Source: Desulfacinum hydrothermale DSM 13146
GTDB lineage: Bacteria > Desulfobacterota > Syntrophobacteria > Syntrophobacterales > DSM-9756
NCBI RefSeq assembly: GCF_900176285.1
Contig: NZ_FWXF01000004.1
Location: 162,106 to 226,105, forward strand
DNA length: 64,000 bases
Direction: 5' to 3'
The notes under the pieces were generated by a model. That model did no database searches and was not told where the DNA came from. It worked only from the letters and a program-made list of their open reading frames with translations. Shown in pieces: positions 24,480 to 33,650 of the stretch (position 1 is the stretch's first letter; every line of letters begins with the position of its first letter). The position numbers and the translations under genes are program-made.

Positions 24480-26788
24480 GTCAGCCCGCCGAAAGGGGAC
24501 AGCGGCGCATTCGCATCCAGGTGGACGGGATCGTGCAGGGGGTGGGCTTCCGGCCCACCGTCTACCAATTGGCTCGCAGCTTGGACCTGGTGGGCTGGGT
24601 GCGAAACGATTCAGAGGGTGTTGAGATCGAGGTGGCGGGGCCCTCTGACCGGGTGCAGGCGTTTGTGAGTCGGCTGCCTCAGGAAGCCCCGCCGCTGGCG
24701 AAAATCGTCCGCCTGGAGGTAAAGGAGCGCCCTTGGGAACCCGGAGACGGTTTCCACATCCAGGCCAGTGAGCGCACTGGGTCCCGCACCACCCTCATCT
24801 CACCCGATGTTTCCATCTGTGAGGACTGCCGGCGCGAGCTGCTGGATCCCTCGGACCGGCGTTTCCGTTACCCTTTCATCAACTGCACCAATTGCGGCCC
24901 CCGTTACACCATCATTCGCGACGTTCCCTACGACCGCGACAATACCACCATGGATTGCTTTCCCATGTGTGCGGCTTGCCGCGCCGAATATGAAGATCCC
25001 CGGAACCGGCGGTTCCATGCCCAGCCAAACGCCTGCTGGCAGTGCGGCCCCCTGGTGTGGCTGGAAGACGCCCAGGGGCACCGGCTGGCCGAAAAGGACG
25101 AAGCCGTCCGCCAAGCCATCCGATGGCTGGCGGAGGGAAAGATCGTCGCCGTCAAGGGCCTTGGGGGCTTCCATCTGGCGGTTTTGGCGACCGATGAGGC
25201 GGCGGTGGCCCGGCTGCGCCGCCGCAAGATCCGAGAGGAAAAACCCTTTGCGGTGATGTTTGCTTCACGGGAGGCCGTCCAGGGGGTTTGCCAGGTGCAT
25301 CCCGAAGAGGAGGCGCTGCTGCTGAGCCGGGAACGTCCCATTGTGCTTCTGGCCAAGCGCCGGGCCGTGCGGCCGGGACATTCGGAAATCGCCCCTTCCG
25401 TGGCCCCGCGCAACCGATTCCTGGGGGCCTTCTTGCCCTACACCCCGCTCCATGCCCTGCTCTTCCACGACGCCCCCTATGAAGCCCTGGTGATGACCAG
25501 CGGCAACCAAAGCGATGAGCCCATCGTCACGGACAATGCGGCGGCCCGGGATCGGCTCCGAAACATCGCCGATGTCTTCCTCTTGCACAACCGAGACATC
25601 CACATCCGTTGTGACGATTCCGTGGTGCGCTCCGTGCGCGGAAAACCCCGCCCTCTTCGGAGAGCCCGGGGTTATGTGCCGGTGCCGGTGGTCCTTCGCG
25701 AGTCCGGCCCAGTGGTGTTGGGGGTGGGCGGAGAGTTGAAGAATACGGTCTGTCTCACTCGGGGCCGATACGCCTTCGTGAGCCAGCACGTGGGGGATCT
25801 GGAGAATCTGGAAACCCTTCGGGCCTTCGAGCACACCATCGACCACCTGCAAAAGATCCTGGAAGTGCATCCTCGGCTGATCGTCCATGATCTCCATCCC
25901 GATTACTTGAGCACCCAGTGGGCTGAGGGACAGACCCAACCGGCCCGCCTTGCCGTCCAGCACCATCACGCCCACATTGCCTCCGTGGTGGCCGAAAACG
26001 GATGGGACGGCCCCGTGCTGGGCGTGGCCCTGGACGGCACCGGATACGGCCCGGACGGCACGATCTGGGGCGGGGAGTTCCTCCTGGTGGACGGGGCTCG
26101 CTACGAGAGGTTGGGCCGATTTTCTCACCTGCCCCTTCCCGGGGGAGAACGGGCCATCAAGGAGCCCTGGCGCATGGCATTGGCCGCCCTCTGGTGCCTG
26201 GAAGGGGAAGAAGCCGAGAAGGTCCATGGGGAAATCCTGTCCCGATGGCCCGAGAAGGAACGGCGGGTGGTCTTCCAGATGCTTCGATCGGGTTTCAATT
26301 CGCCCCTCAGTTCTTCCTGCGGCCGGCTTTTCGACGCCGTTTCAGCCCTGGCAGGAATCCGAGACCGGATCACCTACGAAGGGCAGGCGGCCATCGAGCT
26401 GGAACAGGCCCTGGAACCGGATGCCGGGGCCTACGAAGCCCGGATCACAAGGGACGAGGGCCTGTGGGTGCTGGACGTTTTTCCCCTGCTGGAGGAGGTG
26501 GCTCGGGACGTTCGTCGCGGAACCCGCCCGGGTATTGTCTCAGCCCGGTTTCACAACGGCCTGGTGCGGGCGATTGTGCACCTGGTGGAGCGTTTGCGCC
26601 AGGAGACGGGACTGAGCGCGGTGGCCCTCAGCGGGGGGGTCTTTCAAAACATCTATCTATCCCGGAGGTTGGAAGAAGACCTGATCGATCAGGGCTTCCA
26701 AGTGTTGATACATGAGCAGGTTCCGCCCAATGATGCCTGCATTTCCCTGGGCCAGGCCCATGTGGGGCGGGAGCACCTCAAACGGTGA
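24476..26788 (+). CDS. hypF: Carbamoyltransferase HypF
   Basis: A 770-residue HypF with all four domains: acylphosphatase (residues about 12-100, IVQGVGFRPTVY), two zinc fingers (CEDC ... CTNC and CAAC ... CWQC), the YrdC-like domain (VKGLGGFHLAV, TSGNQSDEP) and the Kae1-like C-terminal domain (HHHAHIASVVAENG, GVALDGTGYG, ALSGGVFQN). It makes the thiocarboxamide on HypE from carbamoyl phosphate for the CN ligands of [NiFe]-hydrogenase. The GTG at 24476 overlaps the hypB stop, a coupled start; a longer frame inside hypB is rejected. Confidence 0.96.
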   Translation: MSQPAERGQRRIRIQVDGIVQGVGFRPTVYQLARSLDLVGWVRNDSEGVEIEVAGPSDRVQAFVSRLPQEAPPLAKIVRLEVKERPWEPGDGFHIQASERTGSRTTLISPDVSICEDCRRELLDPSDRRFRYPFINCTNCGPRYTIIRDVPYDRDNTTMDCFPMCAACRAEYEDPRNRRFHAQPNACWQCGPLVWLEDAQGHRLAEKDEAVRQAIRWLAEGKIVAVKGLGGFHLAVLATDEAAVARLRRRKIREEKPFAVMFASREAVQGVCQVHPEEEALLLSRERPIVLLAKRRAVRPGHSEIAPSVAPRNRFLGAFLPYTPLHALLFHDAPYEALVMTSGNQSDEPIVTDNAAARDRLRNIADVFLLHNRDIHIRCDDSVVRSVRGKPRPLRRARGYVPVPVVLRESGPVVLGVGGELKNTVCLTRGRYAFVSQHVGDLENLETLRAFEHTIDHLQKILEVHPRLIVHDLHPDYLSTQWAEGQTQPARLAVQHHHAHIASVVAENGWDGPVLGVALDGTGYGPDGTIWGGEFLLVDGARYERLGRFSHLPLPGGERAIKEPWRMALAALWCLEGEEAEKVHGEILSRWPEKERRVVFQMLRSGFNSPLSSSCGRLFDAVSALAGIRDRITYEGQAAIELEQALEPDAGAYEARITRDEGLWVLDVFPLLEEVARDVRRGTRPGIVSARFHNGLVRAIVHLVERLRQETGLSAVALSGGVFQNIYLSRRLEEDLIDQGFQVLIHEQVPPNDACISLGQAHVGREHLKR

Positions 26789-26807
26789 TGCGGGAAGGAT
26801 ACTCTCC

Positions 26808-27908
26808 ATGGCTCTCAAATACATCGATGAATTCCGGGACGGTGAGCTGGCGCGCGCCATCCTCCAACGGCTCAAGGCCCGTTGCAGGGATCTGGGACCT
26901 CTTCGGTTCATGGAAATCTGCGGCACCCATACCGTCTCCATCTTTCGCTCGGGGTTACGCGAGCTGCTTCCATCCAATGTGGAACTCATCAGCGGCCCTG
27001 GCTGCCCGGTCTGTGTCACCGCCAACGAGGATATCGACCGGGCCATCTGGTTTGCCAGCCAACCGGAGGTGATCGTCACCACCTTCGGGGACCTGCTCCG
27101 CGTGCCGGGCTCCCGATCCTCCCTGCTCCAGAAACGGGGCAACGGGGCGGATGTGCGCATGGTGTATGCCACTTTCGATGCGGTTCAGATCGCCAAGGAA
27201 AATCCGGACAAGCACGTGGTCTTTATCGGTATCGGCTTCGAGACCACGGCGCCCACGGTGGCCGCCGCCGTGCAGATGGCCGCTCGGGAAGGACTGGACA
27301 ACTTTTCCGTCTTTTCCGCCCACAAGGTGATGCCTCCCGTGATGGCGGCCCTGCTGGAATCGGAGAACCTGCATCTGGACGGATTCCTGTGCCCGGGGCA
27401 CGTGACGACGGTGATTGGAGCCAAGGCCTACCAGGACGTGGTGGACAACTACGGCCTGTCGTGCGTGGTCACGGGCTTCGAGGCGCTGGATATCTTGCAG
27501 GGCTTGACGCTTCTGGTGGAGCAGCGGGCCCGGGGAAAGGCTCTGGTGGAGATCCAGTACCGGCGGGGCGTCACCTGGGAAGGCAATCCGGCCGCTCAGA
27601 AGCTCATGAACGAAATCTTTGAGCCTGCGGATGCCGTCTGGCGCGGGCTGGGCAAGATCTCGGGATCGGGCTTGGCCGTGCGGCCGCAATGGGCCCGCTT
27701 CGATGCCGCGGCCCGCTTCGATGTGCCGTCCATGGATGCCAAGGAGGACCCGGCCTGCCGATGCGGCGATGTTCTGCGCGGAGCCCTTCGACCTCCCCAA
27801 TGTCCGCTCTTTCGAAAGATCTGCACTCCTCAGAATCCCAAAGGCCCCTGCATGGTGTCCAGCGAGGGCACCTGCGGCGCCTACTACCGCTACCACCGGG
27901 ACGAGTGA
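26808..27908 (+). CDS. hypD: Hydrogenase maturation protein HypD
   Basis: A 366-residue HypD with MEICGTHT, SGPGCPVCVT, GFETTAP, FLCPGHVTTVIG and the C-terminal cysteine set (CRCGDVLRG, CPLFRKIC, CMVSSEGTCGAYY) that binds the [4Fe-4S] cluster. With HypC it assembles the Fe(CN)2CO unit. It follows hypF by 19 bp. No hypC gene lies between hypF and hypD or elsewhere in the window, although HypD normally works with it. Confidence 0.96.
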   Translation: MALKYIDEFRDGELARAILQRLKARCRDLGPLRFMEICGTHTVSIFRSGLRELLPSNVELISGPGCPVCVTANEDIDRAIWFASQPEVIVTTFGDLLRVPGSRSSLLQKRGNGADVRMVYATFDAVQIAKENPDKHVVFIGIGFETTAPTVAAAVQMAAREGLDNFSVFSAHKVMPPVMAALLESENLHLDGFLCPGHVTTVIGAKAYQDVVDNYGLSCVVTGFEALDILQGLTLLVEQRARGKALVEIQYRRGVTWEGNPAAQKLMNEIFEPADAVWRGLGKISGSGLAVRPQWARFDAAARFDVPSMDAKEDPACRCGDVLRGALRPPQCPLFRKICTPQNPKGPCMVSSEGTCGAYYRYHRDE

Positions 27909-27980
27909 GGGGTGCGCGTAGCCCAAGGCCCGTGAGCGAAAGAGGCCCATGGCAAGGGGGTAACCAAAGCCGAAAAGCCC

Positions 27981-28134
27981 AGGAGCTTGTCCGAGAACGC
28001 CCAGGTTGCCCCCTGCGGGCCCCTGCTGCCGGCCTTACTTTGCCGGAGTAGGGGCGGGTTCGGAACCCGCCTCGACAAAGCTCAAAAAAACCTCCCATGG
28101 CACAGTTGAACTGCATGTGTCAGAAAGCCTCCCA
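27981..28134. repeat. Interspersed intergenic element, copy B
   Basis: It starts GGAGCTTGTCCGAGAACGCC, has GGGGCGGGTTCGGAACCCGCC in the middle and CATGGCACAGTTGAA near the far end, the same block order as copy A. The far end lacks the TTGTCTGACAA inverted end of copy A and seems shorter. The gap 27909-28359 holds this element and no gene. Confidence 0.75.
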
Positions 28135-28359
28135 GAACCGACCATCCAAAACGGAAAACGGATTACGGAAAAACCGCCCATCGCCAAGGGGGTGGCCTGC
28201 TTGTTCGGTGACGTTCGATGCGCGCCGACACTGCGCGTTTGATGGGTTGTGCCGGTGAACCCGGGGAATAGTTGCCGTTGGGGCGCCAAATGACCTATAA
28301 AGTCTGCATGGACTGCGTGCCGGCATGCACCGCATTGTGTGGATACAGGGGGGCGTTCC

Positions 28360-30399
28360 ATGGGCGATTCCAAAGAGATCATCGACGTGACAGCCCGCGG
28401 GGTTCCTGAAAGAGCACCGGAAGGGAGGGCCGATCACGGTTCCGCCGCCCCCTCCCGAGGTCGTCGCCTTTATGTCTTTGTGGGTCTCTTCGGATGCCTG
28501 GCCGCCTTGACCCTCGCCTACTGTTTCCTGCGCCCGCCTGTCTACCGGGCGGAGGCGTCTCTGATTCTCAAGCCCACCGCTGCACAGCCCTCGGAGTTGG
28601 CCCCCACGAACGATTCCTCTGTCGGAAAGTCGGACCTGGTGGTGGCCCACCAGGTGCTCACCAGCCGATCCATACTGGAGCGCGTGGGGCAAGAATTTGC
28701 GTCCGGGCATGGGGCATCGGAGGGGGCGAGGTCCCTCAGCACCGATCATATCGTTGGGATGGTGGGGGCCCGGATGGTTCCGGACGGCAACATCATCCAG
28801 CTCTTTGTGGAGGGATCCGATAGGGCCGAGGCGCTCCAAGTCCTTCGCACCTGGATTCAGGTCTACTTGCGCGCGTTTGAAGAATCCCAGAAGGCCGCCC
28901 TGGCCCTGGATACCGCCTCCCTGGACGAGGAACTCCAGGCGCTGGAGGCACGTCTGGAAAGCAAACGCAAGGAGCTGGAGCTCTTCCGCCAAGTCAATGA
29001 CATCGTTTCGCTGGAGAGAGAAGAAAACCGGTTGGTTTCCAAGCTCAAGGGGCTGAACGAGTCCTTGGCTCGGGCCCAGGAGGCCCAGGTCACCGCCGAG
29101 TCCCGGCTCAAGGCACTCCTGGACGCCCGGGCTCGGGGAGAAGACATCCTGGAAGGCCGGGAATTGCGGGCCGTGCTCTCCATGCAGGAAAGGGCCGAGG
29201 CGCTCCGGGACCAGATCCGGGGTTTGAGCCAGCGCTACACGGAAAAATACATGAATTTGGATCCCAAGGTTCGGGGGATCCGGGCGCAGCTGGAACGTAT
29301 CGAGAGGAGAATCGCCACCACGCGCGCCGAGGCCGAGTCGGCCGCTTTGGACAAGGCCCGCCAGGACGTGGAGACTGCCCGCCGAAGCGTGGCGCAATTG
29401 GAGGCCCAAATCGCGGAGCAGGAAGGGCAGGCGAGGCAATTCAATGCCAAGTTCGCCCGGCATCAGGCCCTGGTGGATGAGCTGAAGGACCTGGAGACTC
29501 TCTACCGTCGACGCAAGGAACAGCGGATTCAACGGGAGGTCTCACCGGCTCAGCAGGTACCCAGGTTGAACGTGCTGGAGCCGCCGCAGGCGGGCGAAGT
29601 CCCCGTGCGTCCCCACTACTTGAGGGATGCGGCCATTGGGATGGGAGGCGCCCTGCTGGTCTCGCTCTTCGGCCTGTGGCTTTATGAGTTTCTGCTTCGG
29701 CTGCCGCGAAAGGAAGAGCCTTCCGGAGGACCCACGCTCATCTTTCAGCCCCATGTCTCTCCAGGTGTGGAGCCCCCTTCATCTCCTCGGGTCCTGCTGG
29801 AGGGCCGCGCAGGCGAGGCCTCGGGGCCGGAGCGCGAACTTTCCCCCTTGGAGATCGAGGCCATGATCCGAACGGCCGGGCCGGTGGATCGGGCACTTGT
29901 CTATCTCATGCTCACAGGTCTCCCAGGGGAAGAGGTGGCGCGCCTTCGCTGGGCGGACGTGGATGTGGAGGGGGGATGGATCCGCCTTTCCGGAAATCCC
30001 CTCCGATCCATTCCTCTGGTGGGACTGGGGCGTGAGGTGTTGAGGAGACTGGCGGATGCACGTGAGGAGGCGCCCTCCGATGCCTCCGAGCCGGTCTTCA
30101 TGAATGAAAATTCCAAGGCCATGACGGAAGACGAGATTCGGGCGCGATTGATCTTCCTGGCTCAGGAAGCGTGCCTGGCATCCCCCGCCACGGTGACCCC
30201 GGAGGTGTTGCGCCACACCTATCTGCTCTTCCTGGTCCGGCAAGGGATCCGCCTTTCGGCTTTGGAACAGATAGTGGGGCCGGTGGGGCCTTCTTTTGTC
30301 AGTCGCTACGGGGCCATGGCCCCACCAGGCCCTGGACGGGGCCCGGAAGACGTGGCTCGGGTCCTACCCGTTTTTCAGAAAACCGATGATCGGGGCTAG
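28360..30399 (+). CDS. Wzz/GumC-like polysaccharide chain-length protein fused to a degenerate tyrosine-recombinase-like domain
   Basis: A 679-residue protein. Residues 35-57 are a first membrane helix followed by the Wzz-type RPPVYRAEASLIL strand; residues about 180-380 form a long coiled coil; the GNVR-type loop with VPRLNVLEPPQAGEVPVRP and a second membrane helix (about 424-442) follow. That is the polysaccharide co-polymerase topology. Instead of a tyrosine kinase, the cytoplasmic C-terminus (about 493-670) reads like a phage-integrase catalytic domain: YLMLTGLPGEEVARLRWADVD, then EVLRHTYLLFLVRQG and a late Tyr (SRYG). The first catalytic Arg is Pro and the HxxR His is Glu, so recombination is unlikely. 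No glycosyltransferases are nearby. Start chosen at ATG 28360 behind AGGGGGGCG. Confidence 0.75.
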   Translation: MGDSKEIIDVTARGVPERAPEGRADHGSAAPSRGRRLYVFVGLFGCLAALTLAYCFLRPPVYRAEASLILKPTAAQPSELAPTNDSSVGKSDLVVAHQVLTSRSILERVGQEFASGHGASEGARSLSTDHIVGMVGARMVPDGNIIQLFVEGSDRAEALQVLRTWIQVYLRAFEESQKAALALDTASLDEELQALEARLESKRKELELFRQVNDIVSLEREENRLVSKLKGLNESLARAQEAQVTAESRLKALLDARARGEDILEGRELRAVLSMQERAEALRDQIRGLSQRYTEKYMNLDPKVRGIRAQLERIERRIATTRAEAESAALDKARQDVETARRSVAQLEAQIAEQEGQARQFNAKFARHQALVDELKDLETLYRRRKEQRIQREVSPAQQVPRLNVLEPPQAGEVPVRPHYLRDAAIGMGGALLVSLFGLWLYEFLLRLPRKEEPSGGPTLIFQPHVSPGVEPPSSPRVLLEGRAGEASGPERELSPLEIEAMIRTAGPVDRALVYLMLTGLPGEEVARLRWADVDVEGGWIRLSGNPLRSIPLVGLGREVLRRLADAREEAPSDASEPVFMNENSKAMTEDEIRARLIFLAQEACLASPATVTPEVLRHTYLLFLVRQGIRLSALEQIVGPVGPSFVSRYGAMAPPGPGRGPEDVARVLPVFQKTDDRG

Positions 30400-30531
30400 A
30401 GCTTGTGGGAAGGCTTGCTCAACTGTCCGGTTGTTGGGAGCACAGCCCTTCATGCCTGCGAAAAAGAACCCTGGGCCAGGTCCGTTCCCCCTGAGCCCTC
30501 TGGAATTGAGGTGACAGGGGAAAATCCATTC

Positions 30532-30553
30532 CCGCGGGACGGAAGCCCCGCGG
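30532..30553. repeat. REP-like palindrome, copy 2
   Basis: CCGCGGGAC-GGAA-GCCCCGCGG, one mismatch in a 9 bp stem, the reverse-complement counterpart of the palindrome at 8637-8658. It sits in the 275 bp gap (30400-30674), which shows no gene. Confidence 0.5.
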
Positions 30554-30674
30554 TGGCCAATGAGAAGAAAATCTTTAGCCGTTTTGGGGCGGTCGGCCGA
30601 TGGTCGGCGCCGGCCGCAGGGACGGATTCGCGCAGCGCCCCTGCGGGGGAAGGACAGCCACCTGGGAGGTTGCC

Positions 30675-30848
30675 ATGGTATACAGCACGGTGGGCTACTG
30701 TGCGTGCGGATTCCAGGTATGGATCGAGTACCTGGTTTCCTCCGATAGGACGTGGACGTATCGTTTTTTCGACGATGAGCACCGAGAAATAGATCGGTGT
30801 CCGCAATGCGGCCGGCGGTTGTCCGAAGACCTTTTGGAATCCCTCTGA
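30675..30848 (+). CDS. Small cysteine-rich zinc-ribbon protein
   Basis: A 57-residue protein with CxC near the N-terminus (CAC, residues 9-11) and CxxC near the C-terminus (CPQC), likely one zinc site, with Trp-rich beta strands between. CTGGGAGG precedes the ATG. It is too short for a secure family name. It lies between the Wzz-like gene and hypE on the same strand; any link to hydrogenase maturation is only positional. Confidence 0.6.
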   Translation: MVYSTVGYCACGFQVWIEYLVSSDRTWTYRFFDDEHREIDRCPQCGRRLSEDLLESL

Positions 30849-30973
30849 GCCACCGGCTTCCCCTCCATTTTGCCCTTGTCACCGCCCGTCCGGGCCATGT
30901 AGTAGAATCCAGCCTTTGCGATTGTTGTCATTATTGGATGCAGTTCCTTCAGAGCGGGGAGGAAGATCGATTG

Positions 30974-31981
30974 ATGGAGCGCACTATCACGCTGGATCAC
31001 GGCAGCGGCGGCCGGGCTACGCATGAGCTGATCAGCCAGGTCTTTGCCCAAGCCTTCCACAACGACTATCTGGGCCAGATGAACGACAGCGCGGTGCTCC
31101 CGGTACCCGAAGGGCGCCTTGCCATGAGCACCGATTCCTATGTGGTGGACCCGGTCATCTTTCCCGGGGGCAACATCGGAAGTCTGGCGGTTCATGGAAC
31201 CATCAACGACCTGGCCATGAGTGGTGCCCGACCATTGTATCTCACGGCGGGGTTCGTGCTGGAGGAGGGCTTGCCCCTGGATCTGTTGGAGGAGATCGTG
31301 CAAGCCATGGCCCAGGCCGCCCAAGAGGCTCGGGTGGCCATCGTGGCGGGGGACACCAAGGTGGTTCCCAAGGGCAAGGCGGACAAGATCTTCATCAACA
31401 CGGCGGGAGTCGGCGTGGTGCCTCCCGGCCTGGAGCTGGGAGGGCAGTATGCCCGGCCCGGGGATGTGGTGCTCATCAACGGCACCATCGGGGACCATGG
31501 CATGGCCATCCTGTGCACGCGCCAAGGGCTCGCTTTGGAAGGGAAAATCCAGAGCGATTCGGCGGCCCTCCATGACCTGGTGGGCGACCTCTTGCAAGCG
31601 TGCCCCGAGGTGCGGGTGCTCCGGGATCCCACGCGGGGCGGGGTGGCTACCACGCTCAATGAGATCGCCCGTCAGTCGGGCGTGGGCATCCGCCTGTTTG
31701 AAGAGTCCCTTCCGATTCGAGATGATGTGGCCGGCGCATGCGAACTGCTGGGGCTGGATCCCCTGTACGTGGCCAATGAAGGGAAAGTGCTGGCCGTGGT
31801 GCCCCCCGCGGTGAGCGAAAAGGCCCTGGAGGTGATGCGTCGCCATCCTTTGGGGCGGGAGGCCCGATGCATCGGCCAAGTGACGGAAGAGGATCCGGGT
31901 CGTGTGGCGCTGCGCACACGGATCGGAGGCCACCGGCTCCTGGACATGCTCCGGGGCGAGCAGTTGCCACGGATCTGCTGA
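30974..31981 (+). CDS. hypE: Hydrogenase maturation protein HypE
   Basis: A 335-residue protein of the PurM-like ATPase family: DHGSGGRATHELI at the N-terminus, the ATP-loop VAGDTKVVPKG, GDVVLINGTIGDHG and DPTRGGVATTLNE, ending in PRIC, the C-terminal Cys that receives the carbamoyl group from HypF and is dehydrated to thiocyanate. GAGCGGGGAGG lies upstream. It is separated from hypD by 3 kb that includes a repeat, the Wzz-like fusion and a zinc protein; it may have a separate promoter. A small hairpin (31980-31999) follows. Confidence 0.96.
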   Translation: MERTITLDHGSGGRATHELISQVFAQAFHNDYLGQMNDSAVLPVPEGRLAMSTDSYVVDPVIFPGGNIGSLAVHGTINDLAMSGARPLYLTAGFVLEEGLPLDLLEEIVQAMAQAAQEARVAIVAGDTKVVPKGKADKIFINTAGVGVVPPGLELGGQYARPGDVVLINGTIGDHGMAILCTRQGLALEGKIQSDSAALHDLVGDLLQACPEVRVLRDPTRGGVATTLNEIARQSGVGIRLFEESLPIRDDVAGACELLGLDPLYVANEGKVLAVVPPAVSEKALEVMRRHPLGREARCIGQVTEEDPGRVALRTRIGGHRLLDMLRGEQLPRIC

Positions 31982-32204
31982 TCACCCTCCTCGGTGATCG
32001 CCCATCTGGAAAACGGCGTTCCCCATGGCAAACGACGAGCCGCGGCCAGGAGAGTCGGCCGGGCCGCGGCGCTATCGGCCTCTGGTGTCGTCCCATTCGT
32101 GGTGGCCCACCTTGTCGATGGCTCGTGCCGTGGATTAGAGTTCTGGGGAACACCGGGTTTTCCTATCCCCTGTTATCGAGCCATGATCGGAAGGCGATCA
32201 CCCA

Positions 32205-33338
32205 TTGAGCGAAAGCTGGTTCGGCCAAAAATCCCGTCATTTCCAATGCGCCGTTTGCCGGCGTCTGGTGACCGACGCCGGCCCGGGCCTGGGGGTCTGT
32301 CCGGAATGCTTGCGCACCCGCTGGGATGCGGCAGAATCCGTTGTGGAAACCATCCATCGCGGGTCCCGCGAACGCTTTGACCTGCCGGTCCGGCCCCCTG
32401 CGGCCCCTGTGGGGGTGGAGTGTGCGCTCTGTGTGCATCGTTGCCGCATGCAACCCCATGAGAAAGGCTATTGCGCGGTTCGGGAAGGTACCGAACGGAG
32501 TCTTCGACGGGACGGCCGCCACCGCGCCCTGCTTTCGTACTACCACGATCCCATACCCACCAACTGCGTGGCGGACTGGGTGTGCGCCGCGGGAACGGGA
32601 AGCGGGTATCCCGCCTACAGCCGGGAACGGGGCCCGGAGGTGGGCTGTTACAACCTGGCGGTCTTTTTCGAAGCGTGCAATTTCAACTGCCTCTATTGCC
32701 AGAACTGGAGCTTTAAGAAGAGCGGCGAGGCGGGCCAGGCCTGGATCGGCTTGGAGGACCTGCTTTCAGCCGTCACGGAGCGGACCTCTTGCATCTGCTA
32801 TTTTGGAGGGGATCCGGTGCCGCAGCTTCCCTTCGCTCTTCGGTTTTCCCGACGCGCTCTGGAAAAGCGTTTCGGTTCGGTTCTGCGCATATGCTGGGAG
32901 ACCAACGGCAGTCTGAATCCGGCGTGGATCAAGGCCATGGTGGATCTCTCACTTCATTCCGGGGGGTGCATCAAGGTGGACCTCAAGGCCTGGGATCCCC
33001 ATGTACACAAGGCGCTGACCGGCTGTGACAACCGGCAGGTCCTGGAAAACGTTGTTCAAATCGCCGGCTTCGCGCGGCTGCGACGGGACCCGCCCCTTCT
33101 GGTGGCCAGCACCCTGCTGGTTCCCGGCTATGTGAACGAAGAAGAGGTCTTTCACCTGGCGCGCTTCATCGCCTCGCTGGATCCGGACATCCCCTATGCG
33201 CTTTTGGCCTTCGCACCCCAGTTCTACCTGAACGATTTTCCCACCACTTCCCGTGCCCAGGCCGAAGCCTGCCTGGAAGCGGCCCAAAAAGCCGGCCTGC
33301 GGCGCGTGCGTGTGGCCAATCGCCATCTGATCCATTAG
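32205..33338 (+). CDS. AmmeMemoRadiSam-type radical SAM enzyme (PflA-like)
   Basis: A 377-residue radical SAM protein. Two N-terminal CxxC zinc-ribbon pairs (CAVC, CPEC) and a further pair (CALCVHRC) precede the radical SAM motif C-x3-C-x2-C in CNFNCLYC (about residues 158-165). The sequence then matches the PflA-like enzymes of the AmmeMemoRadiSam system, a conserved set of unknown reaction normally with AMMECR1 and MEMO proteins, neither of which is here. The start is a TTG with GGAAGG upstream; no ATG gives the N-terminal cysteines. Confidence 0.85.
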   Translation: MSESWFGQKSRHFQCAVCRRLVTDAGPGLGVCPECLRTRWDAAESVVETIHRGSRERFDLPVRPPAAPVGVECALCVHRCRMQPHEKGYCAVREGTERSLRRDGRHRALLSYYHDPIPTNCVADWVCAAGTGSGYPAYSRERGPEVGCYNLAVFFEACNFNCLYCQNWSFKKSGEAGQAWIGLEDLLSAVTERTSCICYFGGDPVPQLPFALRFSRRALEKRFGSVLRICWETNGSLNPAWIKAMVDLSLHSGGCIKVDLKAWDPHVHKALTGCDNRQVLENVVQIAGFARLRRDPPLLVASTLLVPGYVNEEEVFHLARFIASLDPDIPYALLAFAPQFYLNDFPTTSRAQAEACLEAAQKAGLRRVRVANRHLIH

Positions 33339-33339
33339 G

Positions 33340-33535
33340 AACTTGTCCAAAACCTCCGGGGAGCAGGGCTCTTCTCATGCCCAAGGAAGGGTCTTCGGAC
33401 ATGGCAGGTACCATCGGGAACGGCCTGCCGCTTCATGGGGCTTGGATGGGTTGTCGCCCCGGGGTGTCCGTTTGGCGGCTCCAGGGTGAGGCCCGCCGTC
33501 GGACCTTGGCGGGGTTGGACAATTCTGGGGAAAAG
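33340..33535. repeat. Possible diverged copy of the intergenic element
   Basis: The gap 33339-33650 opens with GGAACTTGTCCAAAACC and, about 175 bp later, has GGTTGGACAATTC, inverted ends resembling those of copies A and C. The interior does not match. No gene is supportable here. Confidence 0.35.
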
Positions 33536-33650
33536 AGGCACCATGAAACGGAGCTTTCCTGCACCTCACGGTGGACGGCCGGCTCGGACGGAGGGCTCCA
33601 TGGCTTGTGAAAAGATGAGGAGTGTGGACGAAGAGTCGGAGGAGCCAAAG

